Shown: in pieces, positions 1 through 7,361 of the stretch
Numbering within the stretch: position 1 is the first letter of the stretch
Layout of the letters: every line of letters begins with the position of its first letter
Origin: Streptomyces sclerotialus
GTDB taxonomy: Bacteria > Actinomycetota > Actinomycetes > Streptomycetales > Streptomycetaceae
DNA: 64,000 nt
Direction of reading: 5' to 3'
Assembly: GCF_040907265.1 (NCBI RefSeq)
Contig: NZ_JBFOHP010000002.1
Coordinates: 434,001 to 498,000, forward strand
The notes under the pieces: generated by a model
Databases searched by the model: none
What the model was told of the DNA's origin: nothing
The model's input: only the letters and a program-made list of their open reading frames with translations
Position numbers and translations under genes: made by a program

Positions 1-393
1 GTTCCTGCCGAACTCGCGTGGTGTGGTGGCGACGGTCGGCGACTCCTGCCCCTCGTCGAACACTGCCTGTTCGGGCGGCCGGATGCGGATCACCGAGCGG
101 CGGTCGCCCCGGTTCCGCCGTGGCTTCCGGATGTCGCGCCAGCGACGGTAGGCACCCTTGTGGGGAGACTGCGCGCCATCGGTGTTGCCCAGGTAGACGA
201 CCACGGTGTCCCAGCGTCGCCGCGCCTGCACGCGCAGGTAGTAACGCGCCGCGTCAGCGCTGCTGAAGGCCGGCACCGCATGGTTCTCGATCCGGTGTGC
301 CCTGCCCAGTAATGCGTGCAGGACCACCGGGTACACGGCTTGCGGGGCCCCGATGCCGGCGCTGCACGAATCGCCGAGGACCAGGATTCTCAT
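1..393 (-). CDS. SGNH/GDSL-type hydrolase, truncated by the window edge
   Basis: Only the first 131 codons are visible; the gene continues past base 1. The protein opens MRILVLGDSCSAGIGAP, a beta strand running into a GDS-x-SAG block typical of SGNH/GDSL esterases, where the Ser is the nucleophile. Further on, VVVYLGNTDGAQS resembles the block III region (G-x-N-D) with Thr between Asn and Asp. It starts at ATG 393 behind AAGGAGGG, 12 nt after the MFS stop, so it is very probably translated from the same message. Its position as the last visible gene of the P450/pentapeptide operon suggests esterase or acyl-transfer tailoring of the product, which is inference. Family assignment is moderately sure because most of the domain is outside the window. 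Confidence 0.7.
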   Translation of the reverse strand, partial: MRILVLGDSCSAGIGAPQAVYPVVLHALLGRAHRIENHAVPAFSSADAARYYLRVQARRRWDTVVVYLGNTDGAQSPHKGAYRRWRDIRKPRRNRGDRRSVIRIRPPEQAVFDEGQESPTVATTPREFGRN

Positions 394-405
394 GGTGTCC
401 CTCCT

Positions 406-1653
406 TCACGGTTCGTGGCGCAGCGTCCTGACGGAGGACGCCGTCAGCGGGAGCAGAGCGAAGAACGCGTACAGAATGCCGCCCACCAGAGCGACGCGTG
501 AGGCGCCGAAGGCGTCCGCGAAGCGGGCGGCAGTGAGCTGCCCGGCGGGGATGGCGATGAACGAACCGAGATTGTCGTAGGAAGAGATCCTGGACAGCAT
601 GTGACGGGGCACGTGGTCCTGGAGGGAGGTCTCCCAGGCGATGCCGTACACGCCGGTCCCCAGCCCCGCGACAAACGTCGCAACAGCCAGCCAGTAGACG
701 TCCGCCCGCAGTCCCAGTGCCAGCAGCGGCAGGGCGGTCAGTGCGATGCAGAGCTGTCCCAGCGGCAGCAGGCGCCTGACGGTGACGCGGTACATCACCA
801 GCGCCATGAGCAGTACGCCCACCGACTTGACGCTGAGGACCAGGCCCCATGCGGCCTCCCCGATGCTTCCCTTGGCGATGAGGGGGCCGAGGACCGTCCA
901 GATGCCGACCTGGAGGTAGTTGGTGACACCGAAGGAGGCGACGATGGCCCACACCCAGGTCCGGGAGGTGAACTCGGTCCATCCCTCCCGGATGTCGGCC
1001 AGCGGACTCTTCTTGGGGGGCGGGGTTTTCGTGTCGAGGTGCAGTTGTGCCAGGCAGAAGGCGGCGACGAGGTAGGTGGCGGCGTCGGCGGCGATGGCCC
1101 AGCCGCCGCCGGCGGTGGCGACGAGTGTGCCACCCGCCGTGGGGCCGAGGATCTTCGCTGCGTTGCGAGCGGACCCCAACAGCGAGTTCGCCTTCTGCTT
1201 CTGGTTCTTCGCGACGATGTCCGGAACGATCCCCCGCAGTGCCGGGGTGGTGAAGGCCGTCATCGTGCCGTTCAGGAATTCCAGGACGACCAACGCGCCG
1301 AGGTGGTAGTTGCCTGTCAGCAGCATGGCGGCGACGGCTGCCTGGGTGAGCCCCGCACCGGTGTGGGACAGCAGCAGGACCCACTGCCGCGAGAACCGGT
1401 CGCCGATCACTCCTCCGGCCAGCGTGAAGAGGATGACGGGAACGGTCTGCGCGGTGAGTACCACGCCCATGTCCCCGGCGCTGCCGGAGGCGTTCAGTAC
1501 GGCGAAGGCCAGGGCGACCGGCGCCATCGCGCTGCCGAGCAGCGAGACGATGCGGCCGGTGAAGAACCATGCGAAGGCCCGGACGCGCAGCGGGCTTTCG
1601 GGGCCGGTGTCCGCCTGGTCGGCAGCGGCATCGGTCTCTTTTTCCAGGCTCAC
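406..1653 (-). CDS. MFS transporter, EntS/multidrug-exporter type
   Basis: This is a 415-residue integral membrane protein with about 12 hydrophobic segments, beginning after a polar N-terminal tail (MSLEKETDAAADQAD). The loop motif GGVIGDRFSRQWVLL after the second helix is the major facilitator signature, and the overall layout resembles EntS-like exporters that secrete siderophores or antibiotics. It lies between the methyltransferase and the SGNH hydrolase, all on the minus strand, with only 12 nt to the next gene. The natural inference is that it exports the small-molecule product of the operon and confers self-resistance. The substrate cannot be read from sequence. The 140-nt gap upstream could hold an internal promoter. 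Confidence 0.85.
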   Translation of the reverse strand: MSLEKETDAAADQADTGPESPLRVRAFAWFFTGRIVSLLGSAMAPVALAFAVLNASGSAGDMGVVLTAQTVPVILFTLAGGVIGDRFSRQWVLLLSHTGAGLTQAAVAAMLLTGNYHLGALVVLEFLNGTMTAFTTPALRGIVPDIVAKNQKQKANSLLGSARNAAKILGPTAGGTLVATAGGGWAIAADAATYLVAAFCLAQLHLDTKTPPPKKSPLADIREGWTEFTSRTWVWAIVASFGVTNYLQVGIWTVLGPLIAKGSIGEAAWGLVLSVKSVGVLLMALVMYRVTVRRLLPLGQLCIALTALPLLALGLRADVYWLAVATFVAGLGTGVYGIAWETSLQDHVPRHMLSRISSYDNLGSFIAIPAGQLTAARFADAFGASRVALVGGILYAFFALLPLTASSVRTLRHEP

Positions 1654-1793
1654 GTTTCCACCCTGATCGGAACGGTCCAGCTGTGCGGAGAAGAAAGACG
1701 GAGGTGAGAGGCGGGTACTACCGGGACGGCCCGCTCATGGGGCGTGGGGGCGTCTCGGTGACCGCGTGCGGAGGAGGATCGTGCGGGCTGCAC

Positions 1794-2534
1794 TCAGCCT
1801 TCCCATCGTAGGTACGTTGTCTTCGCCCTGCCGGGCAGCACGAATCTGACGGCGCCTCGGTCCAGCCCGAGGGAGTCCCGCAGCGCTGCGGTCTCACCGG
1901 GCCAGCCCTCGTGCGCGACCTCGTCGAAGGCGAGGATGCTCCCCTTCGTCAGGTAGGGCACCAGGGCGGTCAGGACCTCCTTGGTCGGCACGTAGAGGTC
2001 GAGGTCGAAGTAGGCCATGGCCACGACGGTGTGTTCGTGGGCCGCCAGGTACTCCTTGACCGTTGTGCTCGCGTCACCGCGGACCAGTCGTACGGGGCTC
2101 TTGCCCGACCCGTCGCCGTTCCGGGCTGCCAGTGCCGCTTGCAGGTGGTCGGGAAAGGACGGCGGGAGACCGAATTTCTCCGGCGTGCCGGCAGGGCCGC
2201 CTCCGTCGATGTCAACGGCGCCCTGGAAGCCCTCGAAGGTGTCGAAGCCGATGATCTCCCGGTGCACGTTGTGCGGCTCGTATATGTCCCGGAGCTCCGA
2301 GAGGAGCGCGAGGTGCCGTCCTTGGAGCACGCCGAACTCCATCATCGCGCCCGGTACCTCGTAGGCCATGCGGTACAAGGCGTCCATCGCCAGCACGTCG
2401 ACGAGGGGCCGTCGCCGCAGGTAGAGGGCCAGCGTGTCGACGAGGTCCGTGGCGTCGATCGGCGACTCCCGCAACAGGTTCGCCAGCGCATGTCGCACGC
2501 TCTGGTCATGGTCCATCGTCTTCTCCACCGACAC
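1794..2534 (-). CDS. TylF/MycF-family O-methyltransferase
   Basis: A class I SAM-dependent methyltransferase of the macrocin O-methyltransferase (TylF) family, 246 residues from GTG 2534. Visible marks are the SAM-binding segment MEFGVLQGRHLALL, then IIGFDTFEGF, and the acidic metal-binding stretch FDLDLYVPTKEVL, which in TylF/MycF holds the Mg2+ used for catalysis. I chose GTG 2534 (or GTG 2528) because GGGAGG lies just upstream. The ATG at 2606 overlaps the ATP-grasp stop by 11 nt but has no convincing ribosome-binding site. Members usually methylate sugar or amino-acid hydroxyls on natural products, so here it probably tailors the peptide or an appended group. The target is unknown. Confidence 0.85.
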   Translation of the reverse strand: MSVEKTMDHDQSVRHALANLLRESPIDATDLVDTLALYLRRRPLVDVLAMDALYRMAYEVPGAMMEFGVLQGRHLALLSELRDIYEPHNVHREIIGFDTFEGFQGAVDIDGGGPAGTPEKFGLPPSFPDHLQAALAARNGDGSGKSPVRLVRGDASTTVKEYLAAHEHTVVAMAYFDLDLYVPTKEVLTALVPYLTKGSILAFDEVAHEGWPGETAALRDSLGLDRGAVRFVLPGRAKTTYLRWEG

Positions 2535-2595
2535 GTGTCCTCCCTTGTTCCCGTCGTTTGCACCGGCGGGCACCGAAGCGGCTGCCCGGCCGGTC

Positions 2596-3840
2596 TCAGT
2601 GCGCATGGCCGCTCAGCGCCGCGGGCGCCGTACCGTGGATGTCAGCCACGACCGACACCGCCGCGTCCATCGCCTGCCGGCACTCGGCTTCCGACCGCCC
2701 CTCCACCGCCGCGAACGCCACGCTCGTCGACGTGGTCTCCGCCATGTCGCGCATGACGGCCCCGTAGGGCACGCGCATCATCACGGCCGTCACCCCCGGC
2801 ACTCCGGCCAGGTCCTCCGGGCGTACCCGGTTCACCCGCCCTGGGACGGTGGGCAGGTGGACGAAGCCATGCGTCACGCCGCGGGTCACAGGACCACGCG
2901 GGACCGGATCTCCGAGGACCGCCCGCGCACCAGCAGCCCACAGGTCGACGCCGATCGTGCGCTCCCCCATCAGACCGATCATGCCTCCTCCTGGCCGGCA
3001 GGCGAGTTCCCCGGCGATGAAGGCGGCCGGCCGGCCGAAAGCCTCGAAGTGGAACACGCCCCGTTCCACACCGAGAGCCCGCAGGACCCGCTTGGTGAAC
3101 GCGGCTGCCCCGGCGTACGTCACGGCATTGCCGGACGGCGCCAGCGCCAGCGACATGACCGGACGGCCCTGCTTGGTGCACAGCAGGGGCTCGAGGTAGC
3201 GGGAGACCATGAGGGCGGTCGGTTCGCCTCCTTCGACGACACCGTCGAAGTGCCACTCCGGCTCATCGACGTACTGTTCGAGGAGCACGCGGCCTCCACC
3301 GTCGATCGTGCCGGCGGCCTCCTGCAGTTCGGCGAGGTCATGGACCAGCCTTACGTGCTTGCTTCCACCGTCCGCCGGTGGTTTCACGACCACCGGGAAA
3401 CGCAGGCCCGCACGCAGCAGGCTCCGCCCCACCTCCGTACTGGAGCCGGCTCCGTCCGGCAGCACGCACCAGGGCGCCGTCGGCACCCCGGCAGCGGCCC
3501 ACCTCTCCTTCTGGACCGCCTTGTCCCGACAGGCCAGCGCCGTGTCCGGCGCGACGGCCCGGGCACCGATGAGCCGTCCCAGTACCGCCGCGGACACCAC
3601 GGCGGGCTCGCTCGCCGTCAGCACCGCTTCGACAGGGCGGCGGGGCGCGAGGTGGCGCAGTGCGGACCAGAGGGACTCCACCTTCGCATAGGAGTCGACC
3701 GCGCAGGTGCGGTCCACCATGGCCGCCACGTCGGAGACCCGGTCTCTGTGGCGCACTTCGTAGAGCAGTGTGACCTCGTGCCCGTCGGCGCGCAGCCCGC
3801 GCACCACTTCGGCCCGCGGGCCGACGAGTAGGACATGCAT
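2596..3840 (-). CDS. ATP-grasp carboxylate-amine ligase
   Basis: A 414-residue stand-alone ATP-grasp enzyme. The N-terminal Rossmann-like preATP-grasp fold (MHVLLVGPRAEVVRGL) is followed by the ATP-binding Lys region FPVVVKPPADGGSKHV, the segment VLLEQYVDEPEWHFDGVV, and the Mg2+-binding GELACRPGGGMIG. Such enzymes activate a carboxylate as an acyl phosphate and join it to an amine, as in BacD-type dipeptide ligases and peptide-tailoring ligases. ATG 3840 was chosen because the ligase fold begins exactly there; an open frame continues upstream but overlaps the membrane-protein gene. It sits 28 nt after that gene and runs into the methyltransferase. It likely adds an amino acid or amine to the pentapeptide-derived core, which is inference. 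Confidence 0.85.
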   Translation of the reverse strand: MHVLLVGPRAEVVRGLRADGHEVTLLYEVRHRDRVSDVAAMVDRTCAVDSYAKVESLWSALRHLAPRRPVEAVLTASEPAVVSAAVLGRLIGARAVAPDTALACRDKAVQKERWAAAGVPTAPWCVLPDGAGSSTEVGRSLLRAGLRFPVVVKPPADGGSKHVRLVHDLAELQEAAGTIDGGGRVLLEQYVDEPEWHFDGVVEGGEPTALMVSRYLEPLLCTKQGRPVMSLALAPSGNAVTYAGAAAFTKRVLRALGVERGVFHFEAFGRPAAFIAGELACRPGGGMIGLMGERTIGVDLWAAGARAVLGDPVPRGPVTRGVTHGFVHLPTVPGRVNRVRPEDLAGVPGVTAVMMRVPYGAVMRDMAETTSTSVAFAAVEGRSEAECRQAMDAAVSVVADIHGTAPAALSGHAH

Positions 3841-3868
3841 GACGCACCCGTGTTTCTTCGGCACCGGC

Positions 3869-5482
3869 TCAGTGGGGGCCGGCGATCGGGATCTCGAGGG
3901 CGAAGAGGAACTGATTGCGCAACCGCAGCCAGGTGCGCCGTTCGGACGAGTACAGCTCTTCGCGATACCACACGGCGACTTCCGACACGGGTCCCCTGTC
4001 CCTGCGGTACCGAGGCAGATCGCCCCAGTAGTAGAGGTGGCCACCGGGGGCCTTGAGCCGGCTGAGGAACCGCGGCAGCGGGCTCTTCGGGGCACCCGCG
4101 TTGAGGTTGGACAGCAGCCGCCTGAGGTACGTCGTGTGTCTTTCCGTGTACGGCCCGCTCCACTGCACGGTGCCGTGCCGGTGCTTGGCGTGCTCGATGT
4201 CGTCCTGGTGCGGACGAGCGCGCACCAGAAGATCGCGCAGCGCGGTGTCCTCCACGCCTCCGAGGGAGAACGTGACGAAGGGTTCGGGCACCAGGGGGTT
4301 CCCGAGAGCGCGGGCGTACTCACGGTCGTGCGGGCTGAAGAAGTCGTTGTGCAGTCCGTACTGCTTCCCGTCACGCGTCCGGACCGTCCACACCACCCGT
4401 GCCGTGAAGGGCGTGTCCCACCACCCCAGCCCGGTGGGCCGCCAGGCCCACCCCGCCAGCACCGCGGCCATGAGGGCGTTGCTGAACAGCCACGGCCACA
4501 GCCCGAAAGCCGTGGCATCGCCGGCTTCGCGTGACGTGCTGACCACCCCGGCGAGTACCATGCCCACGCCGATGTTCTCCCAGAAGAGCAGCCCCGATGT
4601 CAGCGCGACGACGCAGTTGAACACGACGGCACCGGCAACGGCGGCCACGAAACACCACTCGTCGGCGAAGGCGACCAGTCCGGCGAGCTCCAGCACCATG
4701 GTGCCGGCGTTGAGGAACGGGCTTGCCGGACGCAGGCCGTTGACCAGCGTTGCCGCCGTCCGCGCCGGGACGAAGCGCGCCCATCCCCATGAGTAGGAGG
4801 ACGCCACCAGCAGATCGGTGCGGTTCTCCAGCGTCCAGGACCACGGCCGACGGCCCAGCTTCGCCTTGCTCCGGGCGGCCACCACGTAGTGGGAAAGGTA
4901 AGCGGTCCCGAGCAGCACGACGAGTGCCGTGCTGCCTGACGCGGCAGACGTCAGTCCCAGGGCGTGCAGCACACCATCGGACAGGGACCAGCAGAACGCC
5001 ACCTTCACCAGCCGGATGCAGGCCTTGGAGTGATGCGTCCAGCCTCCCAACCGCCCGCACAGCACACCCAGCGCCGCCAGTGCCAGGGCCGGCAGGAGCA
5101 GCGCGGCCGCGCCGACGGCGAGTACGACGATCCGGTCGGCTCGCTGCCATCGCACGCTCAGCGCCGCGTCGTAGTCGAGCGTGAGGTACTTCCACCACAC
5201 CAGGAGCAGTGCGGCTTCGGGGACCAGTGCCATGGCACCGGGCGGAGTGGAACCCACCACCCCGTAGGCCGCGCCGGCCGCGAGGAGCGCGGCGCCGGCC
5301 GCGAGGGACGGTCCCGGCCGCGGAGCCCTCTCCGGGTAGGCGCCGTTGAGTGCGGTTTCCGGGTATCGGCCGCTGCCGAGCCGCTCGGCGCACCAGCGGA
5401 GCAGCGGCGACACCAGCCCGCGGTACGCCACTACGGCCAGCGCGATGTCGGCCGCGGTCGCGGCGTGAGCGGGCAGCGGCAT
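3869..5482 (-). CDS. Multi-pass membrane protein of unknown function, possibly HTTM-like
   Basis: A 537-residue protein I do not recognise with confidence. The first ~340 residues contain around eight hydrophobic helices (for example LLAAGAALLAAGAAYGVVG and AVGAAALLLPALALAALGVL). The motifs SHYVVAARSKAKLG and LENRTDLLVASSYSWGW between helices recall HTTM-domain proteins, the membrane relatives of vitamin-K-dependent gamma-carboxylase and SdpB; this resemblance is weak. The C-terminal ~200 residues are soluble and rich in Trp, Tyr, Arg and His (GGHLYYWGDLPRYRRDRG). It begins with ATG 5482 behind AAGGAG, 139 nt after the pentapeptide stop, and is followed by the ATP-grasp gene. Its place directly after the precursor suggests maturation, transport or immunity. 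Confidence 0.6.
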   Translation of the reverse strand: MPLPAHAATAADIALAVVAYRGLVSPLLRWCAERLGSGRYPETALNGAYPERAPRPGPSLAAGAALLAAGAAYGVVGSTPPGAMALVPEAALLLVWWKYLTLDYDAALSVRWQRADRIVVLAVGAAALLLPALALAALGVLCGRLGGWTHHSKACIRLVKVAFCWSLSDGVLHALGLTSAASGSTALVVLLGTAYLSHYVVAARSKAKLGRRPWSWTLENRTDLLVASSYSWGWARFVPARTAATLVNGLRPASPFLNAGTMVLELAGLVAFADEWCFVAAVAGAVVFNCVVALTSGLLFWENIGVGMVLAGVVSTSREAGDATAFGLWPWLFSNALMAAVLAGWAWRPTGLGWWDTPFTARVVWTVRTRDGKQYGLHNDFFSPHDREYARALGNPLVPEPFVTFSLGGVEDTALRDLLVRARPHQDDIEHAKHRHGTVQWSGPYTERHTTYLRRLLSNLNAGAPKSPLPRFLSRLKAPGGHLYYWGDLPRYRRDRGPVSEVAVWYREELYSSERRTWLRLRNQFLFALEIPIAGPH

Positions 5483-5565
5483 CTTGCTCCTTCAGCGTGT
5501 GTGACGACGGTTTCCTGGTTGCTCTTCGGGCCGCGGGACGGGCCCGGCCGGGATCGCCCGGTGGT

Positions 5566-5594
5566 GGGGCGGGCCCGGCAACGGAGCCCGCCCC
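5566..5594 (-). terminator. Stem-loop just after the pentapeptide gene (attenuator or mRNA-stabilising hairpin)
   Basis: Perfect 9-bp arms (GGGGCGGGC and GCCCGCCCC) flank an 11-nt loop, starting 27 nt after the pentapeptide stop on the transcribed strand. There is no U-tract, so a strong intrinsic terminator is unlikely. A partial terminator or 3'-stabilising structure that makes the precursor more abundant than the downstream enzymes is plausible. Confidence 0.4.
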
Positions 5595-5621
5595 CGGTTC
5601 CGGCATCTCTTCGGCCGGTGA

Positions 5622-5639
5622 TCAGTGGTCGTAGCTCAT
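5622..5639 (-). CDS. Five-codon precursor peptide gene MSYDH (putative biarylitide-type RiPP precursor)
   Basis: The complete reading is ATG AGC TAC GAC CAC TGA: Met-Ser-Tyr-Asp-His-stop. A perfect AAGGAGG ribosome-binding site lies 5 nt before the ATG. It sits on the same strand in the 288-nt gap between the P450 gene and the membrane-protein gene, where no longer coding frame explains that site. In established biarylitide clusters an 18-nt gene encodes MRYYH and a neighbouring P450 joins the ring of Tyr-3 to His-5. Here Tyr-3 and His-5 are kept while residues 2 and 4 are Ser and Asp. I infer a Tyr-His crosslinked tripeptide Y-D-H, further tailored by the operon. Gene order differs from biarylitide clusters, since the P450 comes first here. 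Too short for normal gene finders; conservation in relatives would settle it. Confidence 0.7.
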   Translation of the reverse strand: MSYDH

Positions 5640-5644
5640 GGTGG

Positions 5645-5651
5645 CCTCCTT
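5645..5651 (-). promoter_or_regulatory. Perfect ribosome-binding site of the MSYDH gene
   Basis: AAGGAGG on the minus strand, spaced 5 nt (CCACC) from the ATG at 5639. It is the strongest such site in this operon and has no other start codon to serve, which is the main reason for calling the five-codon gene. Confidence 0.7.
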
Positions 5652-5770
5652 CCTCGTCGGGTGACTCCGAGCCGCTCGGGGCAGGTAGGCCGGTCCCCGA
5701 GGTCCAGTGGTCTGCGCGGCTCGGTGGCGGCAGGGCCGGCGCAGTGGCACGCGTCGGCGGTACGTACGCG

Positions 5771-6970
5771 TTACCTGCGCCCGGCCGCGAGGGCTTCGGC
5801 TCCGGACTCGCTGCGGAACGTCACCGGGAGGGTGTCGATGGTCCTGACCGTCGCCGTCGGACGCCTCGTCGGCGTACCGGCGAGCGTGAGCGGTCGCGGT
5901 GCGTGCAGCAGACCGAGAACGAGTTCGCGGATGGCCGCCCGGCCGAAGAGTGCGCCGAGGCAGGCGTGCGGGCCCCAGCCGAAGCTCAAATGCTGGTTCG
6001 GCGCTCTGTCGAGGACGAGCCGGTCGGGGTGTGCGAACTGATCGGGGTCGCGGTTGGCTGCCGCGAGCAGCGTGAGGACGACCTCCCCGGGCTCGATCAC
6101 GGTGCCGCTGACGACCATGCGTTTCACGGCGACCCGGCTCGTCCCCTGGGCCGGCCCGTCGTAGCGGATCAGCTCGTCCACCGCGGTGGGCAACAGGGAC
6201 TCGTCGCGGTGCAGCGCCGCCAGAACCTCCGGGTGGCGGAGCAGGGTGAGGACGACGTTGCCGGCCGTGGCGAAGATCGTGCCGTAGCTGGCGTTGAACA
6301 TGACCCCCGTCGTGTTGCGGATGTAGTGCTCGGGGACACGTGCTCGTTCCGCATCCCGGCGCACGTCCGCCAGAACTCCGGGGCGTTCCTCCGCGCCGAG
6401 CCAGTTCTCGACCAGCCGGTTCAGCTGGTGACGCGCGCGGTCGCCCACCCCGGCGCGGTCGGGTACGAGTCCGGCGTCCATTCTCCGTGCAATACCGTCC
6501 GAGATTTCTGCGTACTCCGCACCGTTCGGCTCTTCCACGCCCAGCAGTTCGGCGGTTACTCGCAGCGCTACCGGCGCGGCGACATCGCGCATCCAGTCGA
6601 ACTGTTCCCGGTCTGCCAATCGGTTGAAAAGCGTATGGATATGACTGCGCGCCCGCCGGGCGATCTCGACCGGATTCTGCTGGCGAAAGGAGTTCATCAG
6701 CAGGCTGCGCAGCGGTTTTTGCGCCGGCGGATCAAGCGATTGGAGGCTCTGCCGGAACTCCGGCACCTCTTCACCGATCCGCCGCCGGTCGCGAGCGAAG
6801 TCCTCGTGATTCCGCAGCACGTCGCGGCAGTCCCGATACGTCAGGAGCACCCACGACCGCATGGTCTCATGCCAGAAGACCGGGGTCCGCGCCCGCAGTT
6901 CGGCATAGAGGGGGTACGGGTCGACCAAGGTCCGGAAGTCCAGTGGATCATAAAGATGCGTTAAGTCCAC
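5771..6970 (-). CDS. Cytochrome P450, putative peptide-crosslinking enzyme
   Basis: A bacterial class I P450 of 399 residues from GTG 6970. It shows the ExxR pair in DELIRYDGP and the haem-binding loop FGWGPHACLG, with the ligand Cys at about residue 337. The I-helix reads FNASYGTIFATAGN: the usual AGx(E/D)T is replaced by A-S-Y-G-T, so the conserved acid is missing but the Thr at ~231 remains. Loss of the acid is seen in several P450s that perform crosslinking or act on unusual substrates. GTG 6970 is preferred because GGAAGGGA sits 7 nt upstream; ATG 7003 and ATG 7042 are in frame but lack good sites. It is the first gene of the operon, 131 nt before MSYDH, and should need a ferredoxin and reductase encoded elsewhere. 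Confidence 0.9.
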   Translation of the reverse strand: MDLTHLYDPLDFRTLVDPYPLYAELRARTPVFWHETMRSWVLLTYRDCRDVLRNHEDFARDRRRIGEEVPEFRQSLQSLDPPAQKPLRSLLMNSFRQQNPVEIARRARSHIHTLFNRLADREQFDWMRDVAAPVALRVTAELLGVEEPNGAEYAEISDGIARRMDAGLVPDRAGVGDRARHQLNRLVENWLGAEERPGVLADVRRDAERARVPEHYIRNTTGVMFNASYGTIFATAGNVVLTLLRHPEVLAALHRDESLLPTAVDELIRYDGPAQGTSRVAVKRMVVSGTVIEPGEVVLTLLAAANRDPDQFAHPDRLVLDRAPNQHLSFGWGPHACLGALFGRAAIRELVLGLLHAPRPLTLAGTPTRRPTATVRTIDTLPVTFRSESGAEALAAGRR

Positions 6971-7361
6971 GCCTGGTCCCTTCCAGGCAGACGTGCCCGT
7001 CATGCCTGTGTGCGGAAGGCTCAATAGCCGCTGACTGCTCATCAGCAACGTCCGTGACGAAGCTACCGAGACCTCTCGCCAAGAGTCACTCGGTGAAGGG
7101 CAAAGGAATCTTTACACGTGTTTTGCAGGAGCCGTTTTCGCCAGGGCACCCGGCTCCTCGACGCACTGTGCCGATGGCACGACGAGGGCGTCCGATCAGC
7201 GAAAAAGAAGGGACGGGAAAAACCTACCGTTCGGTCAATCATCCTTTGCGTCTGGCCTCTGGAAGGAAGGATTCGGCAGGTCTGCCCTTGTCCCGCGGTG
7301 TGCCGCGCCCTAGGGTCCGGCGGCGGCGCGCGTCCCTTCTCACCCCTCGGAGGCGACCATC
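6971..7361. other. Divergent intergenic region between the P450 operon and pcp
   Basis: About 390 nt with lower GC than its surroundings and no convincing gene. It must carry the promoters of the P450 operon (leftward) and of pcp (rightward). A short inverted motif ACCG-TT-CGGT lies near 7227-7236. A 59-codon frame on the minus strand starting near 7242 has a ribosome-binding site touching its ATG and non-coding composition, so I do not call it. Confidence 0.5.

Noticed and set aside
5483..5606. An N-terminal extension or separate peptide (MPEPGAGSVAGPAPPP) between MSYDH and the membrane protein
   Set aside because: It is out of frame with the membrane protein, has no proper ribosome-binding site and overlaps the hairpin.
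4964..6964. A 666-codon frame antisense to the P450 and membrane-protein genes
   Set aside because: It is the mirror frame of genes with strong protein-family motifs, is Arg/Gly/Pro-rich and has no domain. High GC keeps such frames open.
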